Assembly: GCF_014836645.1 (NCBI RefSeq)
Contig: NZ_JACSQM010000003.1
Span: 124,001 to 188,000 of the forward strand
From: Fictibacillus norfolkensis
Lineage (GTDB): Bacteria; Bacillota; Bacilli; Bacillales; Fictibacillaceae
DNA: 64,000 nt
Direction: 5' to 3'
Positions 8,032-16,819 of this stretch are shown one piece after another; within the stretch, counting starts at the first letter, position 1, and each line of letters starts with the position of its first letter. Below the pieces are notes generated by a model. That model had not been told where the DNA came from, searched no databases, and saw nothing but the letters and a program-made list of their open reading frames with translations. Position numbers and translations under genes: made by a program.

Positions 8032-9609
8032 CTAATTTTCTCTATGAATTAAACTTCTTTGATAAGCTGCAATACGCGAATAATCTTCTTCTAGTTTTCT
8101 AGATAGACTGATAAAGATGGGTAACAATTCTCTATATTCTTTTACAGCTTCTTCATTTGGAGAGTGAGTGTAAGTACTCCCGATCATTTTTGATGCTGCT
8201 TGAAACGATTCTATTTTTCCTGTTGCATATAACCCTAAAATACATGCACCTAAACAAGAACTTTCGTAAACCTCTGGTACCGCTACCTCTGTATCAAAAA
8301 TGTCTGACATCATCTGACGCCAAGTTTCTGATCGGGCAAAGCCTCCAGTTGCCTGTATTCGGCTCACAGGTTCATCCATACATTCAACCAAGGCCAAATA
8401 TACGGTATATAGATTATAGAGGACACCTTCAAGTGCAGCCCTGATCATATGTTCTTTTTTATGAGACAACGTTAGACCGAAGAAAGATCCTCGAACATCT
8501 GAATTCCAGAGTGGAGCGCGTTCACCAGCGAGATAAGGATGAAACAATAAACCATCAGCTCCGGGTCGCACACGTTCTGCTATCTTAGTTAAAATCTCAT
8601 AAGGGTCTATTCCTAGACGCTTTGCTGTTTCAAGTTCTGAAGCTGCAAATTCATCCCGTATCCAGCGCAGGACAACACCGCCGTTGTTTACTGGCCCACC
8701 GATGACCCAGTGATTCTCTGTTAGTGCGTAGCAAAAAATCCTGCCTTTCTCATCTGTCTGCGGCTTATCAATGATTGTACGTATAGCACCACTCGTACCA
8801 ATCGTTACGGCTATTTCACCTTTACCAATCGCATCTACACCAAGGTTTGACAGCACACCATCACTTGCTCCAATGATAAATGGTGTTTTCGGATCGATGC
8901 CGATCTGCTTGGCTATATCTAATTGACAATCATTGAAGATTGTTATTGTAGGGACTAGGGTTGATAATTGATTACGATTTATTCCTGCAACACGTAAAGC
9001 TTCTTCATCCCAATCCAGCTCTTTCAGATTCATCATCCCCATCGCTGAGGCTAGAGAATGATCTACAACATACTCGTTAAATAGGCGCTGAAAGATGAAC
9101 TCTTTAATCCCAATATACTTTTTAGCTCTTTCTGCGATTTCAGGCTGATCATTGACGATCCAAGCAATTTTACTTAATGGACTCATCGGATGGATAGGAG
9201 TGCCCGTTCGTTTATAGATCTCATGTCCGTTACATTGCGCTTTTATTTTTCGTGCCCAAGCTTCACTGCGATTATCTGCCCAAGTGATGCACGGTGTTAA
9301 TGGCTGATCATCTTCATCCATTGCAATCACGCTGTGCATGGCACTGCTAAATGAAATGAACGAAATAGCGCTGGATGGAATAGAAGAACGTTTGATAACA
9401 TTTGTAAGGGTTTGCAAAACCGTTCGGAAAATTTCTTCTGGATCTTGTACCGCTGTAGAAATATCAGGTGTGTGAAGCGGGTACCCAATGTTTTCCTGTG
9501 AAAGAATTTCACCGTTTTCATTAAACAACACTGCTTTAGTACTTGTAGTTCCGATGTCGACTCCTACCATATAGCTTTTTCTATGTTGTGAACCGTCGAT
9601 ATCCATCAT
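8032..9609 (-). CDS. gntK: Gluconokinase, FGGY family
   Basis: A 525-residue FGGY carbohydrate kinase. The N-terminal phosphate-binding segment D-I-G-T-T-S-T-K appears at ~residues 18-25, the substrate-domain motif around W-A-D-N-R-S-E is present, and the C-terminal ATP-binding part contains A-T-G-G-F-A-R-S. Together with the neighbouring gntR and gntP this identifies gluconokinase, which makes 6-phosphogluconate for the pentose phosphate pathway. The ATG at 9609 has AAGGAG seven bases upstream, and a second ATG follows immediately. The gap to gntR is four bases, so the genes are co-transcribed from the gnt promoter. Confidence 0.95.
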   Translation of the reverse strand: MMDIDGSQHRKSYMVGVDIGTTSTKAVLFNENGEILSQENIGYPLHTPDISTAVQDPEEIFRTVLQTLTNVIKRSSIPSSAISFISFSSAMHSVIAMDEDDQPLTPCITWADNRSEAWARKIKAQCNGHEIYKRTGTPIHPMSPLSKIAWIVNDQPEIAERAKKYIGIKEFIFQRLFNEYVVDHSLASAMGMMNLKELDWDEEALRVAGINRNQLSTLVPTITIFNDCQLDIAKQIGIDPKTPFIIGASDGVLSNLGVDAIGKGEIAVTIGTSGAIRTIIDKPQTDEKGRIFCYALTENHWVIGGPVNNGGVVLRWIRDEFAASELETAKRLGIDPYEILTKIAERVRPGADGLLFHPYLAGERAPLWNSDVRGSFFGLTLSHKKEHMIRAALEGVLYNLYTVYLALVECMDEPVSRIQATGGFARSETWRQMMSDIFDTEVAVPEVYESSCLGACILGLYATGKIESFQAASKMIGSTYTHSPNEEAVKEYRELLPIFISLSRKLEEDYSRIAAYQRSLIHREN

Positions 9610-9613
9610 TTAT

Positions 9614-10348
9614 TTACTCCTTTTCTTGCTCCCGTGCTTTCGATAGCATTTGTTGTGACATCCATAAATCATCTACTTTTCCTTGAACATCATCAAAATT
9701 TTGATGAAGCGATTGAATCATGATTTCTCTATTTTTAGATGAGATCGCATCAATGTAGAGTTCATGGTTTTTCATGATTCGAGAAAGGTCATCATATTTT
9801 TCGTTAAAATGCATGCGCATCGATAATAAGATGAAGCTTTCCATAACAGGTTTTGTATTGTTCCAAATCATTGTGATGTAAGAATGATCAATTGAACGAA
9901 TGATTGTTTCATGAAACAAGACATCTTGAAGAGCAAATTCGTCAGCATCTTTGTACTTTATTGCGATCTGCATCATCTCAAAAATTTTTGTGAGTTCTCT
10001 AACAACGTGAGCCGTGTCGTTTTTAACAAGTCGTTCAAACACGAACGTCTCAATAAGAAGTCGAACATCATAAATTTCTTCTATTTCTTTTTCAGTTAAA
10101 CCGACCACAACTGCACCCATACGCTCTAAACGAATTAAGTTTTCATTCGATAGAACCTTAAGTGCTTCTCGTATAGGAGACCGGCTAACATTATATTCAG
10201 CAGCTAATTTATTTTCAGAGAGGGTGGTACCGCTTTCAATGAGTCCCGAGATAATCCTCATTCTCAGTTCACATGCGACACGTTCCCCAGTTGATGCTTT
10301 GGAAAGCCACTTTTCAGGATAAAGAAAATCCTTCGAATCGTTCAACAT
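9614..10348 (-). CDS. gntR: Gluconate operon repressor, GntR/FadR subfamily
   Basis: A 244-residue repressor. The N-terminal winged helix (RMRIISGLIESGTTLSE, AAEYNVSRSPIREAL) is the GntR signature, and an all-helical FCD effector domain follows. ATG 10348 is chosen because AAAGGAGG lies about six bases upstream; the upstream in-frame stretch to 10387 runs through the operator. In B. subtilis GntR represses its own operon and releases DNA on gluconate binding. An 18-bp palindrome identical, as I recall it, to the B. subtilis gnt operator lies just upstream, which makes the assignment firm. First gene of gntRKP. Confidence 0.96.
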   Translation of the reverse strand: MLNDSKDFLYPEKWLSKASTGERVACELRMRIISGLIESGTTLSENKLAAEYNVSRSPIREALKVLSNENLIRLERMGAVVVGLTEKEIEEIYDVRLLIETFVFERLVKNDTAHVVRELTKIFEMMQIAIKYKDADEFALQDVLFHETIIRSIDHSYITMIWNNTKPVMESFILLSMRMHFNEKYDDLSRIMKNHELYIDAISSKNREIMIQSLHQNFDDVQGKVDDLWMSQQMLSKAREQEKE

Positions 10349-10373
10349 AACAACCTCCTTTTGTAGAACGAGT

Positions 10374-10391
10374 ATACTTGTATACAAGTAT
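10374..10391 (-). promoter_or_regulatory. GntR operator
   Basis: Perfect 18-bp palindrome ATACTTGTATACAAGTAT, starting inside the -10 region and covering the expected transcription start. It matches the known B. subtilis gnt operator and lies directly upstream of gntR. Confidence 0.93.
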
Positions 10392-10417
10392 TATAGTACA
10401 GTGATTATAAAATGCAA
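10390..10417 (-). promoter_or_regulatory. Sigma-A promoter of gntRKP
   Basis: Minus-strand -35 TTGCAT (10412-10417) and -10 TATAAT (10390-10395) with a 16-base spacer. The operator overlaps the downstream edge of the -10, consistent with repression by steric block. Confidence 0.78.
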
Positions 10418-10426
10418 GCGCTTTTA
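10413..10426 (+). promoter_or_regulatory. Candidate CcpA site (cre) at the gnt promoter
   Basis: TGCAAGCGCTTTTA matches the cre consensus TGNAANCGNWWNCA at all but one fixed position (T for C near the end). It overlaps the -35 element of the gnt promoter, a position expected to repress when bound. Confidence 0.6.
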
Positions 10427-10432
10427 TTTAAT

Positions 10433-10583
10433 CGTGAAAAAACAGAAGTTGATATGGATTATTTTAGAAAATCAGAAGGGGAGAGCACTGGAAAGGCCGG
10501 GGACAGGTGTAATAGTCATTACTAAAGAACGAGCATGTGCTTCACAGATCATGCAGCCAATGATTGAAAAGGCAGTTAAATAG
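10433..10583 (+). CDS. Small hypothetical protein
   Basis: An open frame of 49 codons from a GTG at 10433; it stays open upstream to an ATG at 10401, but that part overlaps the gnt promoter region. The translation has a hydrophobic KLIWIILEN start, a P-G-T-G-V-I-V-I strand and an amphipathic C-terminal helix ending IEKAVK, which looks protein-like. I recognise no family and see no convincing Shine-Dalgarno before any candidate start. A strong terminator follows immediately, which favours transcription across it. It could also be an untranslated divergent transcript. Confidence 0.35.
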
Positions 10584-10620
10584 AAAAGAACAATCTTATT
10601 AATGAAGAGATTGTTCTTTT
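10584..10620. terminator. Bidirectional terminator
   Basis: Perfect 13-bp arms AAAAGAACAATCT and AGATTGTTCTTTT with an 11-base loop. It serves the small plus-strand frame and the minus-strand deacetylase gene. Confidence 0.87.
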
Positions 10621-10626
10621 CTTTTT

Positions 10627-11412
10627 TTATTCAATAAATGAAGGCACTTCTTCTTTCTTCATTTCAGTTTCGTGAAATTCATTATACCGTGGGTGCATTT
10701 TTAATAGTTCATCAACCGTTACAATTTCATAACCCATTTGCTTGAGTTTAGGAAGAATGATTTTTAGTGCAGCAACGGTTTGACTTCGGTTCCCGCCGGA
10801 ATCATGTAAAAGAATGATATCGCCGTTCTTTATATTTGTTAGAATATGCCTTGCGATCCTATCAGTCCCTGGATTTGTCCAGTCACGAGGATCTTGGTGC
10901 CAGGACCATAAAATAATCTTATATCCTTCTTTTTTTAAGACTTTTAAACTGTTCTCTGTAACCGTTCCACCTGGAGGTCGAAATAACTTTATATAATCTG
11001 TATGGTGACCAGGGTCTAGAAGGTGCTCGGTCTTTCTTGTTTCAACAACCACTTTATGCCTTGAAATAGCATGAAAACTAGGGTGATTATACGTATGATT
11101 TCCGATTTCATGTCCTTCTTTTAGTTCTCTTTTGACAATCTCGGGATATTTCTCAACCCGCTTACCAATAAGAAAGAACGTTGCATGAACGCCTTCCTCT
11201 TTTAGAACATCTAGGATTTGAGAGGTGTATACAGGATCTGGTCCATCATCAAATGTGATTGCTATTTGTTTCTTATTTGAAGGGACTTCCCATATTACAT
11301 CTCCATACTTCTCGATTTCGAATCGATTTACAACGCCTGCATACACGGTTGGTCCGAATAAAAGAACATGACATATGAACATAGAAACAATCACTCTTAC
11401 AATGGTAGACAT
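10627..11412 (-). CDS. Secreted polysaccharide deacetylase (NodB domain)
   Basis: A 261-residue protein with an N-terminal hydrophobic signal sequence (residues ~5-25) and a NodB homology domain of carbohydrate esterase family 4. Catalytic and metal residues are visible: Asp55-Asp56 in T-F-D-D-G-P, and the His106/His110 pair in H-T-Y-N-H. The R-P-P-G-G and late L-H-D-S motifs are present too. The family removes N- or O-acetyl groups from peptidoglycan or chitin-like polymers outside the membrane. Relatives in B. subtilis include PdaA/PdaB/YlxY-type enzymes, some needed for spore cortex; the exact one cannot be told from sequence alone. The start has GAGGG six bases upstream. Confidence 0.88.
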   Translation of the reverse strand: MSTIVRVIVSMFICHVLLFGPTVYAGVVNRFEIEKYGDVIWEVPSNKKQIAITFDDGPDPVYTSQILDVLKEEGVHATFFLIGKRVEKYPEIVKRELKEGHEIGNHTYNHPSFHAISRHKVVVETRKTEHLLDPGHHTDYIKLFRPPGGTVTENSLKVLKKEGYKIILWSWHQDPRDWTNPGTDRIARHILTNIKNGDIILLHDSGGNRSQTVAALKIILPKLKQMGYEIVTVDELLKMHPRYNEFHETEMKKEEVPSFIE

Positions 11413-11504
11413 AATGAGCCCTCATTCTAATATTTGTTAACATTAGTATTTGTATGAAGAAACTCATTTATTACACATAACGATAGCCAGTTCTTGCAAC
11501 AAAA

Positions 11505-11535
11505 AAGCTGCTCAAAGGATTTCTTTGAACAGCTT
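11505..11535 (-). terminator. Terminator of metY
   Basis: Interrupted stem AAGCTG-c-TCAAAG / CTTTGA-a-CAGCTT followed on the minus strand by six T residues, 12 bases beyond the metY stop codon. Confidence 0.82.
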
Positions 11536-11547
11536 AAGCGTTGTGAT

Positions 11548-12903
<1,356 letters not shown>

Positions 12904-12924
12904 TCAGTTTCAACTTATCCCAGA

Positions 12925-13083
12925 AAAAAAAGACCTCTTCCAAAAGAAGAGGTCCCGATGATTTCACCCGATCGAAGTCTCATCTTTCAGAACATTGATT
13001 GTTCTGCTGAAATTAGCACCATGCGTTTCCGCTGGTTGCCGGGCATCATAGGGTCAGTCCCTCAGCCTCTCTGGATAAGAAGA
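12925..13083 (-). promoter_or_regulatory. SAM-I riboswitch (S-box) upstream of metY
   Basis: The minus-strand leader starts with TTCTTATCCAGAGAGG, then CTGAGGGACTG, ATGATGCCCGGCAACC and ATGGTGCTAATTTC, which are the conserved S-box blocks in order. The expression platform is a terminator with arms GACCTCTTC and GAAGAGGTC (12932-12954) followed by eight T residues. SAM binding should favour termination and so turn metY off. Confidence 0.96.
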
Positions 13084-13105
13084 TTTGAATATTGAATTAA
13101 GATTT

Positions 13106-13134
13106 ATAATACATAGGTCCTTATCAATAGTCAA
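13106..13134 (-). promoter_or_regulatory. Sigma-A promoter of the metY transcript
   Basis: Minus-strand -35 TTGACT (13129-13134) and -10 TATTAT (13106-13111) with a 17-base spacer, about 22 bases before the S-box. The -35 element lies within the last codons of the upstream TSUP gene, so the two units are tightly packed. Confidence 0.72.
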
Positions 13135-14038
13135 CAGAATTTTTTAAAAATTTAGGATTTTTATTTTCCGGATTACTTTTTACTGCATAAATAACTCCAA
13201 CCGCCCAAAAAGCAGCAAGTACAAAGTAGATCGAGAACAACATGTTATGTGAAACGCCTAGAGTATGAAGAAGGGTGCGGGTATTGGTGATAATAATCAA
13301 TCCACCCACTAGTACCCCTAGTATGTGAGAAGGAATGAGACGTACTAACCATGCGGCAATAGGAGCTGCAATCACTCCACCTAGCATTAATGCTCCTACC
13401 CATAGCCATTCTACTTGTTCCCAGCCGAGAGCGATGAAAAATCCGATTGAAGCAGATACTGCAACAGCGAATTCGCTCGTATCTACAGAACCGATCACCT
13501 TTCTAGTTTTCATGTCTTGTTTTGCCATTAGGACTGGAGTAGTGACAGGACCCCAGCCTCCTCCACCTGTAGCATCTAAAAATCCTGCTAATAATCCAAG
13601 TGGTACGAGTTGTTTTTTAGTAAAGGGTCTACCACTCGCTGTTGCTTTCTTCTCTCCAAGTTTAAACAGAAAACGATATAAGATATAAATACCAAGGATA
13701 ATTAGAAAGATTGAGATATACGGCTTTATTACATCTCCAGGTAGGTTGCTTAAAAAACAAGCACCTACAAATGCTCCGATCGAACCCGGCAGAATTAAGC
13801 GGAGAACAACTTGCCGATCAACATTTCCGAATTTAATGTGTGAAGCGCCGGATGCCGCAGTGGTTACAACTTCGGCAAGATGTACGGATGCAGATGCAGC
13901 TGCAGGAGCAATTCCCGCTACTAAGAGAAGTGATGTTGATGTAACGCCATAAGCCATCCCTAGTGAACCATCGATCAACTTTGCAAAAAGTCCAATTAGA
14001 GCTAATACGATTAACTTTTTCATATTCTTCCTCCCCAA
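13124..14038 (-). CDS. TSUP-family (TauE/SafE) transporter, probably for a sulfur oxyanion
   Basis: A 304-residue membrane protein with about eight hydrophobic segments and the TSUP/TauE-SafE layout: D-G-S-L-G-M-A-Y-G near residue 23, H-L-A-E-V-V-T-T near 52, and the paired C-terminal D-A-T-G-G-G-G-W-G motif near 155. Family members move sulfite, sulfoacetate, sulfate or other organosulfur anions; direction is not predictable. It sits between metY and the sulfate-assimilation operon, and no PiT-type CysP sulfate permease is present in that operon, so a role in sulfate or sulfite transport is plausible (inference). It has its own promoter and a short attenuator-like leader. A second ATG five codons in (at 14023, before K-K-L-I-V) is also possible. 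Confidence 0.85.
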   Translation of the reverse strand: MGRKNMKKLIVLALIGLFAKLIDGSLGMAYGVTSTSLLLVAGIAPAAASASVHLAEVVTTAASGASHIKFGNVDRQVVLRLILPGSIGAFVGACFLSNLPGDVIKPYISIFLIILGIYILYRFLFKLGEKKATASGRPFTKKQLVPLGLLAGFLDATGGGGWGPVTTPVLMAKQDMKTRKVIGSVDTSEFAVAVSASIGFFIALGWEQVEWLWVGALMLGGVIAAPIAAWLVRLIPSHILGVLVGGLIIITNTRTLLHTLGVSHNMLFSIYFVLAAFWAVGVIYAVKSNPENKNPKFLKNSVDY

Positions 14039-14040
14039 AA

Positions 14041-14110
14041 TAAAAAGGCCCTTAACAAGTGATGTTAAGAGCCTTCGGTTTACCGATCAGCGATACGGAT
14101 TAAATTTTAG
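14041..14110 (-). promoter_or_regulatory. Attenuator-like leader of the TSUP gene (candidate riboregulator)
   Basis: The ~70-base leader ends in a terminator with arms AAGGCTCTTAACA/TGTTAAGGGCCTT on the minus strand (14045-14075; one mismatch) and five T residues, only ~7 bases before the GGGGAGG ribosome site. Upstream (14076-14100) two short hairpins share the same CGG: CCG-U-AUC-GCU-GAU-CGG, and CGG-UAAA-CCG, so they exclude each other. I recognise no known riboswitch class and there is no ATG for a leader peptide. The arrangement suggests regulated termination. Confidence 0.6.
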
Positions 14111-14115
14111 TTAAT

Positions 14116-14145
14116 ACTATATGATCCTAAAACATAAAAAGTCAA
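14116..14145 (-). promoter_or_regulatory. Sigma-A promoter of the TSUP transcript
   Basis: Minus-strand -35 TTGACT (14140-14145), 18-base spacer, -10 TATAGT (14116-14121). Predicted start near 14109, just ahead of the structured leader. Confidence 0.75.
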
Positions 14146-14193
14146 CTGTTTGTTGAAATTTTTTGTAAAAATAGAAAAATGAAAAAATAGGTC

Positions 14194-14221
14194 TTGATAT
14201 CCACTTCAGATATGTTATGAT
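14194..14221 (+). promoter_or_regulatory. Sigma-A promoter of the sulfate-assimilation operon
   Basis: -35 TTGATA (14194-14199), 16-base spacer, -10 TATGAT (14216-14221), placed ~16 bases before the S-box. Confidence 0.65.
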
Positions 14222-14236
14222 TTTATAAAATTTAAA

Positions 14237-14388
14237 CTCTTATCCAGAGTGGTGAAGGGAACTGGCCCGATGAAACCCGGCAACCTGCGATTTGTAAGGT
14301 GCTAACTCCAGCAGAATGTATTTACATTTTGGAAGATAAGGTAATATGTTTACCTCCACTATCTTTCCGAAATGGGAAGGTTTTTTTT
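14237..14388 (+). promoter_or_regulatory. SAM-I riboswitch (S-box) of the cys operon
   Basis: Conserved blocks in order: CTCTTATCCAGAGTGG, GAAGGGAACTGGCCC, GATGAAACCCGGCAACC and AAGGTGCTAACTCC, then a P1 3' arm ending GGAAGATAAGG. The terminator is a CTTTCC/GGGAAG stem (14363-14379) with eight T residues. It resembles the S-box ahead of B. subtilis cysH and should switch off sulfate reduction when SAM is high. Confidence 0.95.
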
Positions 14389-14424
14389 ATTGTTGTTTTC
14401 ATATTCATTGTTGCTTTTGAAAGA

Positions 14425-14575
14425 GTTGATTTCCGTTGCAGATACTCGCTTTCCGCGGGGCAGGCGGTGAGCCACATTCGTACGTTCCGTATAAGTGTCC
14501 CACCTGCCCACCTGCCCGCCTGTCCCGCAGGAGTCTCGCATCTTCCACTCCAATCAAAAGTCAAAGATGAAATAA
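14425..14575. repeat. GC-rich imperfect inverted repeat element
   Basis: The segment reads as two matched halves: GATTTCCGTTGCAGATACTC ... CGCTTTCCGCGGGGCAGGCGG on the left, and CCGCCTGTCCCGCAGGAGTC ... CATCTTCCACTCCAATC on the right, around a CCTGCCC-ACCTGCCC-GCCTG tandem. GC content is far above the surroundings. From memory, intergenic elements with GATGCGAGACTCCTGCGGGA and CCGCGGAAAGCGAG cores recur in many Bacillus genomes. Open frames across it are by-products of base composition. It lies inside the 5' untranslated region of the cys operon. Confidence 0.72.
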
Positions 14576-14650
14576 GTAAGACTTAGAAAACAACTATTTT
14601 TAGGAAAGGGCCTTTAAAAGATAATGAATGTTGTAAAGGGAGGCAGTGGA

Positions 14651-14794
14651 GTGGCGAATGAAAAGAGTGCAAGTGATTTTCTTCCTCAGCTTGAAAAGAT
14701 GCTGAGCAGTATTAAATTTGGTTCGATCACTTTAATCGTCCAAGATGGAAAAGTGATTCAGCTTGAAAAGAACGAGAAGGTAAGAATTAAATAG
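14651..14794 (+). CDS. yezD: YezD-family small protein (DUF2292)
   Basis: A 47-residue protein starting at GTG 14651, with AAAGGGAGG seven bases upstream; an ATG at 14624 is in frame but lies before that site. The C-terminal half, S-I-K-F-G-S-I-T-L-I-V-Q-D-G-K-V-I-Q-L, then E-K-N-E-K-V-R, is the DUF2292 signature: two beta strands with a Q-D-G-x-V-x-Q turn. Family members are tiny, often found with sulfur-assimilation genes, and have no established biochemistry. Here it is the first gene after the S-box and is separated from cysH by a terminator-like hairpin, so it may be made in excess over the enzymes. Confidence 0.8.
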   Translation: MANEKSASDFLPQLEKMLSSIKFGSITLIVQDGKVIQLEKNEKVRIK

Positions 14795-14816
14795 TTCGCT
14801 GACTAGAAAACTAGAG

Positions 14817-14867
14817 GCGGTTTTAACGATAGGGCTAAGCTCTTAAATCGTTAAAGCCGCTTTTTGT
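14817..14867 (+). terminator. Intra-operon terminator/attenuator between yezD and cysH
   Basis: A 14-bp near-perfect stem (14817-14830 with 14847-14860; GCGGTTTTAACGAT against ATCGTTAAAGCCGC) with a 16-base loop and a following run of five T residues, ending ~10 bases before the cysH ribosome site. It should let only part of the transcription through. Confidence 0.8.
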
Positions 14868-14888
14868 ATGTTAAAAGGAGGTAGCAAA

Positions 14889-15596
14889 TTGCTAACGTAT
14901 GCAACTTGGAATGAGAAATTACCAGATTTTAATCACGAAAATCCGACAAAAGGTGCTTTAGATGTGTTGGAGTGGGCTTATGGAACATACGGTGAGGACT
15001 TAGTATATGCTTGCAGCTTTGGCATAGAAGGTAGTGTTCTTGTGGATCTTGTTTCACAAGTGAAGCCAGATGCACAGATTGTATTTCTCGATACAAACCT
15101 GCATTTTCAAGAAACCTATGACGTAATTGAAGCTGCAAAGAAACGATACCCTTCTCTTCGAATCAAGCTAAAAACGCCAGCTCTCACTCTAGAGGAGCAA
15201 GCAAAAAAACACAGTGATGGGCTTTGGAACGTGGACTCCAATCTATGCTGCACGATCAGAAAGGTGATTCCTCTAGAAGAAGAGTTAAAAGGGGTAAAAG
15301 CTTGGCTCTCTGGTCTGCGTAAAGAGCAGTCAGCAGCCAGGAGCAATACCGATTTCGTTAACAGAGATGAACGGTTCAAAAGTATTAAAGTTTGTCCGCT
15401 CATCCATTGGACGTGGAAGGATATTTGGCGGTATGCCCATAAGCACGACTTGCCGTATAACAAACTACATGACAATGGTTATCCAAGTATAGGCTGCGCT
15501 CCTTGTACACAGGCAGCTATTAACGCAGATGATCTTCGTTCCGGACGATGGTCAGGTACTGAAAAACTAGAATGTGGACTTCACGAGACTACATAG
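14889..15596 (+). CDS. cysH: Phosphoadenylyl/adenylyl-sulfate reductase
   Basis: A 235-residue thioredoxin-dependent reductase that converts activated sulfate (APS or PAPS) to sulfite. It has paired Cys120-Cys121 (C-C-T-I-R-K) and Cys203-x2-Cys206, the four ligands of a [4Fe-4S] cluster found in APS reductases and in B. subtilis CysH. The C-terminal E-C-G-L-H carries the catalytic cysteine, and the S-F-G-I-E and G-L-R-K-E-Q-S motifs bind substrate. The start is a TTG at 14889 with AAAAGGAGG seven bases upstream; an ATG at 14868 precedes that site. It leads the enzyme part of the operon, behind the S-box and a second attenuator. Confidence 0.95.
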   Translation: MLTYATWNEKLPDFNHENPTKGALDVLEWAYGTYGEDLVYACSFGIEGSVLVDLVSQVKPDAQIVFLDTNLHFQETYDVIEAAKKRYPSLRIKLKTPALTLEEQAKKHSDGLWNVDSNLCCTIRKVIPLEEELKGVKAWLSGLRKEQSAARSNTDFVNRDERFKSIKVCPLIHWTWKDIWRYAHKHDLPYNKLHDNGYPSIGCAPCTQAAINADDLRSGRWSGTEKLECGLHETT

Positions 15597-15622
15597 AGAA
15601 TCACTAGGAGGAGAGAAACAAT

Positions 15623-16819
15623 ATGAGTACGATTCAACCGCACGGAGGGCAATTAATCAATCGATTCAAGCCTGACAAACCACATCAGCACATAAAAAAA
15701 GAAATTAACCTTGATGCAACAGCACTTAGTGATCTTGAATTGATCGCGATCGGAGCTTACAGTCCATTAACAGGATTTTTGAACCAAAAAGATTATCAAA
15801 CCGTTGTCCACGATATAAGGCTCAGTGATGGTACGGTTTGGAGCTTGCCCATCACGTTACCGGTGGATCCTGATACAGCATCGACACTTACAAGAGGAGA
15901 AGAAGTTCGTTTAACATACGATGGCGTAACCTATGGAATTCTTAAGGTAGGTGATGTTTATACTCCTGTTAAACAAATTGAAGCGGAGCGTGTTTATAAG
16001 ACATCCGATCATAATCATCCTGGAGTAAAGAAGCTGTTCGAACGACGTTCTGTTTATGTAGGCGGCGAGATTACGCTTGTTGAACGAATTGAGAAAATTT
16101 CGTTCAAAGAGTATCATCTCGATCCTAGTGAAACAAGAAAACAGTTTACGGAATTAGGTTGGAGTACCGTTGTAGGTTTTCAAACGAGAAATCCCGTTCA
16201 CCGTGCGCATGAATATATTCAAAAAGCTGCACTGGAAATTGTAGACGGTCTCTTCTTAAATCCACTCGTTGGTGAAACAAAGTCTGATGATATACCAGCT
16301 GATGTTCGAATGGAAAGCTATCATGTTCTTCTAAAAAACTATTATCCTAATAACCGCGTTTTTCTTGCCGTATTTCCTGCCGCGATGCGTTATGCAGGCC
16401 CACGTGAAGCCATCTTTCATGCGATCGTTAGAAAAAATTACGGCTGCACACACTTTATCGTAGGTCGTGACCATGCTGGAGTAGGAAATTATTATGGAAC
16501 GTATGAAGCACAAGAGATCTTTTCACAGTTTACAGAAGAGGAGATCGGCATCCAAACCTTGTTTTTTGAACATAGCTTTTATTGCAACAAATGTGAAGGA
16601 ATGGCTTCTTCGAAAACATGTCCACACCCAACGGAAGAACATGTCATCTTATCCGGAACAAAGGTAAGAGAGCTCCTTCGAAATGGAGAACTTCCACCTA
16701 GTACGTTCAGCCGAAAAGAAGTAGTAGAGATCTTAATAAATGGACTAAATCGAAATGATGAAAATCATAGAATAGGAGATTCAAATGAGCAATCCGCACA
16801 ATATAATTTGGCACGATAG
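15623..16819 (+). CDS. sat: Sulfate adenylyltransferase (ATP sulfurylase)
   Basis: A 398-residue enzyme that forms APS from ATP and sulfate, the first step of assimilation. The nucleotide-binding [11 protein letters not shown] motif (HxxH-type) lies around residue 190, and G-R-D-H-A-G-V-G and the F-Y-C-N-K-C-E cysteine segment of the bacterial/archaeal Sat type are present. It is a single-domain form, with APS kinase supplied by the next gene. A GGAGG site precedes ATG 15623. Its last 35 bases overlap cysC in another frame, so the two are probably translationally coupled. Confidence 0.97.
   Translation: MSTIQPHGGQLINRFKPDKPHQHIKKEINLDATALSDLELIAIGAYSPLTGFLNQKDYQTVVHDIRLSDGTVWSLPITLPVDPDTASTLTRGEEVRLTYDGVTYGILKVGDVYTPVKQIEAERVYKTSDHNHPGVKKLFERRSVYVGGEITLVERIEKISFKEYHLDPSETRKQFTELGWSTVVGFQTRNPVHRAHEYIQKAALEIVDGLFLNPLVGETKSDDIPADVRMESYHVLLKNYYPNNRVFLAVFPAAMRYAGPREAIFHAIVRKNYGCTHFIVGRDHAGVGNYYGTYEAQEIFSQFTEEEIGIQTLFFEHSFYCNKCEGMASSKTCPHPTEEHVILSGTKVRELLRNGELPPSTFSRKEVVEILINGLNRNDENHRIGDSNEQSAQYNLAR

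Noticed and set aside
12925..13083. The hairpin before metY as a simple terminator of the TSUP transcript
   Set aside because: All conserved S-box blocks are present upstream of it and a promoter precedes them, so it is the riboswitch expression platform; it may also stop read-through from the TSUP gene.
14299..14586. Open frames on both strands across the GC-rich repeat, encoding apparent Cys/Pro/Gly-rich peptides
   Set aside because: They follow the inverted repeat, lack ribosome sites and have stops suppressed by GC content. The region is better explained as a non-coding repeat in the operon leader.
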